Source: Lingula anatina
Lineage: Eukaryota; Brachiopoda; Lingulata; Lingulida; Lingulidae
Assembly (NCBI RefSeq): GCF_001039355.2
Contig: NW_019775766.1
Span: 142,808-206,807, forward strand
Length of the DNA: 64,000 bases
Reading direction: 5' to 3'
Shown here: in pieces, positions 36,901 to 47,700 of the stretch
How the letters are laid out: each line of letters opens with the position of its first letter
How positions within the stretch are numbered: the first letter of the stretch is position 1
The notes under the pieces: generated by a model
Told to the model about the DNA's origin: nothing
The model's input: the letters and a program-made list of their open reading frames with translations, nothing else
Databases searched by the model: none
Translations under genes and position numbers: made by a program

Positions 36901-39900
36901 AGGCCACATCACAGCAGAATGAAGAAAAGGTCGAACAGCTCACCCAGCAGCTTCAGGAGTCAGCCAGCCAGGTAGAGGGTCTCCAAGCCAGACTAGCTCA
37001 GTATGAGGGCCAGCTCCAGGAGTCAGCCAGCCAAGTAGAGAACCTTCAAGGGAGGCTAGCACAGTATGAGGGCCAGCTACAGGAGTCAGCTAGCCAGGTA
37101 GAGAACCTTCAAGGCACAGTTACTCAGTACGAGCACCAGCTCCAGGCCTCTACTGGCCAGATCCAGACCCTGCAGAACACTGCTGCACAGTATGAGAGAC
37201 AACTGGCCGAGCTGCAGAATGCACAAATGGTAAGTTTTAGAAAATGGCTAGTAATCATTGGATAGAGCAGGTAAAGTGAGAAATAGAGGATAGAGTCTGT
37301 GAAAGGGCAATTAAAAACTGTGGTATTTAATGACTTCATGAATTTTTCAAAATGTTTCTTATTGTTCATTTTGAATTGTTAAAGTTTTCTTTCAAGTACA
37401 GTGAATAATCTAAAACTATTCATCAATTCTTTGCACTAAAAAACAAAGTGAAGATTAGTACTTTCCAAGTTTGCATTCTTGTAAATAACAAACATAAGAA
37501 ACATTTTGTGTTAGAACAACTGAAATTTAGCTTGTTTGTATTATTATTCAGTATTGTTACAAGTTCAGGGAAAACAAACTAAAAATCTATGCTAATTGTA
37601 CTGAAATAAATGAAAGCTTGCCCTGTTCTGCTTCGTAGGCTGCTGCCAGATCCCCACCCCCAGGGAGAACCCCCAGCCCCCGCACCCCACCCCTGGCCCA
37701 GTCCCCACCCCCCTCAGAAGACAGCGAGGTGTACCGTGATCGTGTGATAGCACTGGAGGTGATGATACAGCAGCGGGAGTACTACCTCCACCAGATGGGG
37801 CTGCAGTTTCAGAATTTTGCTGAACACATACAGGAGCTCCAGATGCAGGTGCTCTGAAATATTTTGACTTTTGTTCTCCACTTAGTGGCTTATTTAGAAA
37901 TATGTGTTTTTTGGCTGAGACAGGTGTGATATTTGTTACAAATTATCATCCGCATTGCCCATCAATGGTATATCATACTTCAATATGGAAAACTGATATT
38001 TATTTTTGAAACTTGACAAAGCGATGATCACTTAATACCAATAATTATCAGTGAACCCAGGGAAATGTTTTTAATTTGAAAAATTTTTATTTTATTTTAT
38101 TATTTTTTATGAAATCATAGTGCTTCCTGTAAAGGCTTTTGTAGTACTTAGTGACTTTTGGTGCCTGAGATTTCTTTACAAATAAAAGTTCATTGTTTAT
38201 CACAGCCAATCTATTCTTGTTAAAACACCCCCAGGTCCATCAAGCAAATGAGAAGACACAGATCCTGCAGAAGACCCTCCAGGACAAGGAGAAGGTCCTG
38301 AAGGGGATGTCCCTGAAGAGTAAACAAATCCAGAAGCAGAGAGATGAACTGAAACAGAAACTGAAACAGTTAACACAGCCAGAAGAGCAGGTGAATATTT
38401 GTTTGTTTGTTTGTTTGTTTGTTCAAGTGTTTATGAACTGTAATGAGTCTTTACCCATGACCTAAATTTGCAGAAATTGTTGTCAGTAAATTAGTTGCTA
38501 GTTGCTTTTGTGATGTTTCTTGCATGTTTTTGCCTTGTTTTTTTTTGTTTGTTAGCCAGAATTTGTAGATTTTGTTTTATTTTGATCTTAGCACATGCTT
38601 TACCTAGAACTGTCTTGATAATCCAATACAAAACTGCTTTAATTTCAGCTGACTAATATAATCAATAAGGTGAGATATATGCGGGTAATAACGGTATGGA
38701 AAAGAGGACAATTATGTTAAAATGTTATATTAAATAAACATATGGTTTTGGTTGATGTTATATTGGGGAATTTCTTTAGCTTACATTTGTAAAATATGAT
38801 CTATACATTAGTCTTTGATAAATATGGGCCTATTGCTCGGGATTATCTTAAAGTTTTGTTACTATGGCTGAAGGAAGGGATTTCCTTCGACAGAATTAGA
38901 ATTCTTTAAGTGTTATATGTTGGATTTAGGGTTCTTTATGGCTATAAACTACAGTTACTGTTGGAATATTTTTTCAAGGAGCCTAATTTTAGTTTGTTTT
39001 GGACCACTTCCTTTAGTGCTTAAGTCATCAAATTACTTTGAAATTACAATGTGTTTTGTGTTACCTCTCATATTCACATTGCCATACACAGTCATTGTAA
39101 ATATGTGTTACAGCAGTTATATTCTAATGGCAGATATTCTTAAGTTTTAACCCATTTAACAAAAATTAATGCTTTCTGTTAGAGTATTATGATTTTAACT
39201 AATGTTTAATTGGTAATTACCACAAAGTTTAATTTTTAGTGTTAATTTCAGCATTTAAACCACATTGCTCTTAACCAGCTTTTTGTGACTTATCACTTTT
39301 AACAAAATATTTGTAATTGATTTCAACACCTATATTTTATTTGACAGCCTCTGATGACAATATGACGTTTTATTTGTTACTGTTTGGAAGGTGTAAATGT
39401 TCATCCTATAAAATATTTAAGTTGCCCTAGTCTATTTACTAAGACACGAATGTATCACTCCATCAAATTAATGATTATTCCTTGTCATTTCTTTTTAAGC
39501 AAATTTCCTAAAGTTATTTTAAGTAGTAGTAATTGTTCAAACTGATACACTGGCTGATGTGGAATTGACACTGTTTCATAAAGATGATTAAAATTAGCCA
39601 ATTCTCTCCCTCCCTCTTCCTTCCTCACCACATAAGTGTTTCTTTCTGCTTGACAAAATTCCTGGGATTGAAGGTTTTCAATAATCACTTTGATAGCATG
39701 TTTGATATTCCTATGTTATCTGCAATAGAAGTTAAACTTAGAAAATCCATTATGTCAGATCCTGATACAGTCAATGAACATACAAAAATGACTTAATATG
39801 TATAATTTTTTAATTTCTCCAAAATGGGGAACTTTATATTTAGTTTTAGCTTTCTAGCATGTGATAATTTTCTGCTGTTCTTTCAGGTTAAGGTTCTAGC

Positions 39901-42900
39901 CTGCTAATCCACCAGAGCAAAAGATTGACAATACATTGACATGATTTTACTTTATAACCATAGGGAACTGAAATGGGCTGTTTTAGCTGTCTAATCAGGT
40001 CTACTAGCCACTGTACATAACTAAACACATTGCATGTGTGATAACCACTAGTCGCACTTAAAACTTTGAATTTTTTAGATATTGATTGTATATCTTATTT
40101 TTTACTCCCTAGGCTGGTGAACTAGAGGAACTACAAAAAGAAAGAGAAATCCTGCTCCAGAAGGTTGAGGAATTAAGCCGTGAAAGCACCCCAGTCCACG
40201 ATGAGGAACTGGAGCTTCTCAAATCCAGCCTCCGAGAAAAGGAGAACATCATTGCCAAGATAAGCCAACAGAGAGATGCCCTGCAGCAGCAACTGGAGCA
40301 GTTAATGTCCCAGGGTTCTGCTGCCCCTCTCCCAGAATTGGAGTCCCTACAGGCTCAGCTCACTGATAAACAGGGGGTCATAGAACATCTCACTCAGCAA
40401 GTGGCGCGACTTCAGGAGTTCATCACAGAAAAAGAGTTAGAAGTGAACAGGCATGTTGGAGAGGTGGAACAGCTGCAAATAAAGTTGCAGGAAAAAGACA
40501 CTTTGATTGAGAAACTCCAAACTGAGTTACAGGCAGCTATAGCAGAAAAGGAAAGTCTGGCACAGACGTGTGAACACCTCCAGTCAGAGCTGGATACAGT
40601 GAATACCATGCTGGTGCCAGAGTTGGAGAGGCTGAGGTCTGAGAACTCTCAGTTGATGTCGGATCTGGAGAAGATCCAATTAGAACTGACTGGGACGAGG
40701 TCCAGTCTCACTGTAGAGTTGGAGGCATTCAAATCTCAGAATGCTCAACTGGAGTCTGAACTGGCTAGTTTAAGGGACCAGCATGCTGCTTTGGCAGAGG
40801 AACATGGGAAGATGTTGGAGACCAAGAGTCTGAGTGAAGAACTTCAGGGGCAGTTGGATAGCCTGAAAGATATGCTGAGAGACACAGAGACTGAAAAACA
40901 GCATTCTCTCTCAGAATTGGAAAGTCTACGCTCTCAGCATGCAGCATTAGTTGAGGAGCATGGAAGAACGTTACAGAGTGCTTCTGTTGGAGATGAGCTT
41001 CAGCTGCAGTTACAATCTCTTAGAGAACAGTTGGAGGAAATGAAAAATCAAAATATGTCATTGACTTCTAGCTCTGAAACTGCTCAGGCAGATGCCGAAT
41101 CAATGAAACTGCAGCTTGAAGCACTGCAGACAGAAAAAGACCAGTTGTCTTCGGAGAATTCTAAAGTGATGGAGCAGGTTGAAAGAATCGCTATGGAGAA
41201 GCATGATCTTCTGTCACAGTTGACTGACCTTGAAGGTCAGGTGAAAGAGCTGCAGGAGGAGAAGGAACAGCTTGGTGCCGAGAATGAAAAACTTATGGAG
41301 CAGACGGAACTTTTGGCCACTGAGAAACACGACCAGCTTGCAAACATTAAGAAATACAAAGATGAAGTGGACTCCAGTTTTCATGAAAAAGAAACGGCTG
41401 AGGCTGAGAAGCAGCAGCTGGCAGCAGAACTGGAAGCCATGAGGCAGAACCTTGAGACTGCCATCTCTGAGAAGCGACAGCTTCAGCAGCAGATTTCAGA
41501 GAGTGGACTGTCTGATGCAGAGAAGGAATCTCAGCTACAGAGGGCACTTTCAGAGAACAATCAGTTGATCTCACAAATGGAAAGAGTAGCCCTTGAGAAA
41601 CAGGAGCTGAATTCTCAGCTAGATGAACTAGAAACAAAATTAAAAGCAGTTGACATGGAAGAAAAGCAAGTAGTGGCAGAGATGCAACAACTACAAGAGC
41701 AGTTAGGAAGTGCATACGAACAGATTAACCACTTGAAATCACAGCTTGCTGAAGCAGAAGAAATGAAGGAAAGATCCTCTCAGTTAGAACAGCAGTTAGA
41801 AACTTATAAATCTGAACTAATGGATACTTCCAGGGGAAGAGAGGAGCAAATTGCCAGTGCCATTTCTGAGAAAGAAAAACTTCAGGAGAAACTTTCAGAG
41901 TCAAGGAAAGAACTTGAAGCTGCTGAACAGCAGCTACAGACTGTAACAGCAGCAAGAGATCAGTTATTGGAAGATCTGAAATCCATGAACTCACAACTTG
42001 TACAAGAAGTTGAGAAATCTTCATCTTTGCTGACTCAGTGCAATGACTATGCTGCACAGCTTGAAAAGTTAAATCAAGACATGCTGTCTCTCTCAGGTTT
42101 GAATGAAAGTCTAAGTTCAGAAAAACTGGAACTTTTTACACAGCTTGGAAGCTTAAATGAAGAGAAGGCAAATCTATCTAGTCAAATCCATGATCTAAGT
42201 AGTGAAAAAACTGATTTGACCAGTCAAGTGCAAACGTTGTCTCAGGAAAAACAGACTTTGACTGAGCAAGTTGAAGCTCTTAGAGTGGACAGTGTGGCCA
42301 AACAGCAAGAAGACTGGGCTCAGAGAGTGGAGGGTCAGGTAGAGCAAGAACACACCAGGCAGTCTGCTGTATCACCTGACACAGAGGAAAAATACGCAAC
42401 ACTTGAAGCTGAACACCAGAAAGTGAAGAGCAAGTTGGAGTCAACAGAAGCTAAAGCACAGAAGATGCTGGTCAAGCTAAAGGCATTTAAAGGGAAAAAT
42501 GACCAGTTACAGGCCAAAGTGGACCAGCTGACCTCAAAATTGGAATCCGTGGGAGATCATGGTGAAGACCCTAATAAAGATCTGGAAGCTGAAGTTGCCA
42601 GGTTGACTTCTGAGGTCAGCAGTCTATCAGATAAGCTTGGGGAAGCTGATCAGGAGAGAAAGATTCTAAAGGATGAGTTTGAGTCCGAGAAAACAAAGAA
42701 GACTGAGTTGGAATCAAGCCTGTTAGAAAAGTCTGAACTGGTCCACAGTCTTCATGAACAGTGTGATCGGTTAATGGAGGAACTGTCTTCTGAACGGGAA
42801 AACCTGTCAGAATTACAAGAACATTTTAAATCAGAAAGAGAACAATTAAGTCAAACAATAGACCAATTGCAGTCAACCATGCAGTTACAAAAATCTGAAC

Positions 42901-44743
42901 TTGGGTCACAGTTACAAACTCTTCTCGAAGAAAAAGAGAATCTTGAGTCACATTTGAAGCAGCTTCAAGAACGGGGCACAATAGAAAAGGGAGAACTGTT
43001 GGAGCAAAATGCAGAGTTGAAATCCCAGTACAGCTTGCTAGTGACTGATCACGAGCAGTTGTCAGATGTTATAGGCTCTCTACGAGAGTCAAATGCTGAA
43101 TTACAAAAGAAAAATGAGGAGTATGAGACCATTGTGGAAACCCTGCAAAATTATAAAACACAAGCTGAAGAATCTGAGCAAGAGGTTGTTAATCTGGAGG
43201 CCAAATTGGCTGGAGTTCTGGCTGAGAACACTGAAATGAAAACTGAATTGAAGGATCTGAGAGAATCACATTCCAAATTGCAGGAAAAAGCTGAATCTCT
43301 TCACTCAGAGCTGGAGAACCTTAAAGATGAAAATAAGACCTTAAACGAGAGCCTTAGCATGCAAGAGACTGAAAGAGAAATTAATCAGTCAAGTTTGCAG
43401 AATGAACTGGAAAACTCCAAACAGGAAGTCATCATGCTTCAACAGGAATGTAAGAAATTAAAAGACGCAGCCTTGGGTCAGATGGAGCTGGAAGAACAGG
43501 TGACAAATCTTCAGACAGAAAATGTCTCCCTGTCCAGGCAGAACAGTGCCTTCCAGAAACAGCTGTCTGCTCTACAAGACCAAGTGGACAGTCTGAAGAC
43601 TTCAGGGGAGTCCAGTGAGGAAATGGCAGAAGATTTAAAGAATTTACAGGAGAGATTATCTGTGGTGGAAAAAGAAAGGACTGAACTAGAGGATGAACTT
43701 GAAGGATTAAAATGGAAAATTGAAGAATTCAGCTCTCTTGAGGAAGAACTAGAGGAGACCAGAAACCAGCTGTTTAAACTCCAGTCTGAAAACAGTGCCC
43801 TGAAGAAACAGATCAACACCCTGAATGACAGAATCCAGGACTTTGGGAACATTGAGAGTGAACACACCAGTCTGACAGAGCAACATGATAAAGTTCTGGA
43901 AGATAACACGTCATTGGTCAAACAGAACAGAGAGCTGCAGGAGAAGTTACACGACTTGCAGCAGGCACAGATGGAGTTCCAGGTACATTGTAACACATTG
44001 ATGATATTAAATCATTATTACCTTGGACATGTCACAGTTTAGTTTTTGGATAAGTCATATTTGATTTTGGATTTTTTCCAAACCTTTAAAATAACCTTTC
44101 AAGCATTTTGTTTTTTCTATTTAAGATTTTTTCTAGAACTTTTTTTCAAATTTGCTACTTGCACATACTTACACACATTACGGTGTACCAGCAGTGTCAT
44201 GAGATGTTACTTAATTGCAACAGACATTAGAAATATCACATTATATTCTTAAATTTAAACCAAAATGACTTTTTCTAGGCATTGCAGCAAGAGCAAAAAC
44301 ACATGAAACTAGAGCGAGAAACCCTGCAGCAACAGCAGAGCCACCTGGCGACAGAAAAAGAAACCCTCCAGTCGCAGTTGGACCAGCAGAATGCGCAGCT
44401 GCAGCAGATGATGGAGGAGAGAGACACGTCTGCTTCTGAAGCTAAAAAGGCCAAAGAAGAAAATAACAGATTGCTGTCTGAGATGGAGCACCTCAAGTCC
44501 CAGGTTGGGCTCTTTTCATAAATCTCATTATCTATTTGAGAGAATCCTTAATTTTTGATGTATGACTTATTTGCGTTTATAATTTTTTTAAATTTGATAT
44601 ATTAATAATTTATTTTTACTTTTTGACAGAACATGAAATTTCTTGATGTATATAACTTAACATTTCCATAAAATATTTTTGACCAAGAATTACTTGTCTG
44701 TATTTTACATCTTCCAAACTGGAGATGTTATCAAGATCATGTT

Positions 44744-44798
<55 letters not shown>

Positions 44799-47700
44799 TG
44801 TGTTTTCAGTCTGTAAAAAGTTTTTGATCATTCTTCAGATCATTCTTCAGATTCTAGGCATTGTTAGATTCAGCCATTATCAATTTATTGATTTTTTACA
44901 AAATAATTTCTTTAATTTGTTTAATTGATTTTTTATTCTTTAAATATTTTCAGCTTGAGATAGCTGCGGCTGGTAGTGAGGAGCTGTCAGCGTATCAGGC
45001 CCAGTACAGCCAGCTACAGGAGCAGTTGACCAGGCTGAGAGGAGAGAAGGACCAGCTTCACCAGGAGGTAGAGAAGAAAGCGAAAGACCTCAACCAGTCT
45101 GCTATCAAAGCACAGCAGCTGGCTATGCAGGTACAGCAGTCTGGTTTATTGGTTTTATTAAGACAAATTCCTTTAAATTGGAGAAATCAAATTGTCCAAA
45201 TTCCCCAGGGCTAATTGTTGTGTTTAGTGCAATTTGAGCAATTTTATGGTGTGTAGGTTCCGAGTCCTATAAATAAGCATGCTTCATTTTTGAAACATAT
45301 TTTTCTCCAGTCATTTAAAACAGATAATTAGTGTATTTTGATGGACTAATTCTTGGAGTTTAATCACTTGAATACCATACTTTCAAAAAGCATGCCCAAC
45401 ATCCTATTAATCCAGTGTTAACAAGCTGTCTTGTCTTGTGTCAGGTGACTCAGCTATCAGAGGAGAGAGGACACCTGCACTCACAACTGTCCAGTGTTGT
45501 ACAGGGACTACAGGAAAGAGAACAACAGATGGTAACATTACAACAACATTACCAACAGTTGTATACACAGCACCAGCAGTTACAGCAGCAGTACCAGCAG
45601 ATGGAACAGTTACAGCAGCAAAACCAGCAGTTGCAAGAACAGTGTCAGCAATTAGAGCAACAATACCAACAGCTGCAGCAAGAACACCAACAATTACAAC
45701 AACAGAGAATGCAAGAGAAGGCGAGTATATATATCAAGCAGGGGAGAATTTTTTTAAAATAAAAAAATTAATCTGAGCTAAATAAATTTAAAGCCATTTT
45801 GAAAGATTATGAAATCTCTGAGTAATTCACTGCCAATTGATTATTTAAAAAAATGAATATATTTATCATCATTTTTATCACTTTATTTCAATTTAAAATT
45901 AGTGACTTCAAAACAATTTTAAAAGTTCAGATAAGTTTTTTGTAAGGAATTAATCAAATTCTTACTATAATGCATTTTAATTCAACACCCCCCCCCCCAT
46001 ATTTAAAATATTTAAAAGATAATTATTCATGTAACATTTCCTTTACTCTCCAGGCACCAGTGCTGCAGCCGACCCTGGAGGTAGACAGCCACAAGAGGGC
46101 GCCAGCTGACCAGACGCTGCTGAGTATGTCCCAGCTGGAGCCCCAGGGTTCGTCCACACCACAGAATATGTCCACGTCTATCTTCATGGAGGAGGTGGAC
46201 TACGCTGAGATCCACACCATGGCTAAGAGGTTAGTGAAGACAGGATTCAGAGGACAGTTTTAGTTTCCTGAAGCCAGCTGCATTTATTTTATAAAGATTA
46301 GTAGGTTTTGTAGACAAAAAGTATTTGATATTAAAATTTTGTGCATGTTCACTAATTTTGTCTTTCTTAAAACATTGTTATATTGTTTGATTTATTAACA
46401 AATTGGCTTCATATCACCAAACTTATCAAATGATCTGATGATCTTAGAATTACTCCTAGCTAATATTAGTAGTTTAAAATGTCTCATTCAATTAGTGTAA
46501 AGCTCTTATTGGTGAGAATGTGTGCGTCATTACTTTTAGTTCCCCACAACTTTGTAAATTACCAACATTACAAGGCAGTCTTCACTGCCCCACAGGTTGA
46601 ACTAATCTGACTACTTTTAGTAGAACTTTGTGATTAATGTGTATATGAACAAGATATTTAACAATTATGATCTTTGACATGAATGACATATGAACGTGTT
46701 AATTTCTTCCCTAAAATCCAAGTTTTTTATGTGGTGTATGTGCGTTTGTGTGTGTGTTAGTAGGTGTGCATGCAATTCGCAATGATTGGACAGTGCCATT
46801 GTTTGAGTAAATGGTTTCACACATCCTCGCGACACTGATTGCTAGAATAACAGTCGTAACAAAATTCATCTTTTTTCCACTCCTGAATGGACATACGCTT
46901 CAGAGGAATAGGAAAAGATGTGTAAGCTTCATTGCTGTTGCAGATCATTAATTGGTTATGATTTTATTTCTTGATGTAGACAGAAACATGGCCCGGTAAC
47001 TCCAATGAAAGATAACTGAAATTAATATTGATCTTAGAATGCATTTTGTAGAATGTATTACAATTCAAAATTGAATCCAAACTATTTAATTTTTTTAATT
47101 TATTTATTTTTGAAATGAGAGAAAATATGAAATCCATCAATCAGTCAGTCACTTCACTTTTAAGAATGTTGCCTTGTGGTCAAGTTTTGGTCATGTATAT
47201 CGTCACCTGGGTCATTTTTCTGGTTTTTAGAGAGAGTGTGGTGGACGGTTCAGGAGTTGTGACTGAGACGTGAGTTTTTCTCTAACACACTAACTGCATG
47301 GGAAATTAAACTGCACTTATTACATTTGCAGCAGGGGTTGGATGTGGAGTTGTCATAAGTTAAAGTTTTAATTCTTTTAAGAAAGATGCACGTATTCTTT
47401 ATGTTGGTATGAACTGGAATTGATAGCACAGGCAGGTCTCCATAATATCTTTGAAAAAGAAAATTTCTGTGTTTCAGTAAAATTAGTGAAGTATGTTCCT
47501 CCTTTTTATTTATTTGTTTGTTTATTTATTTATTTGTTTATTAATTTTTTTTTTCAAATTTTAATGTGAATATATTTGACAGAACTATTAGTTATCCTCC
47601 AAGAAAAACATAATATGACAAGCTATTAATTTCCAGACTTGAGGACGCAGAGCATGAGAAGCTGTCCATGGAGCAGGCCAGAGAGGCTCTCAGCAAGCAC

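Noticed and set aside
45438-45776. A second + strand frame (Thr/Ala-rich) across the Gln-rich exon 21
   Set aside because: It is the CAG/CAA repeat read in another frame. The Gln frame joins its neighbours in phase; this one does not.
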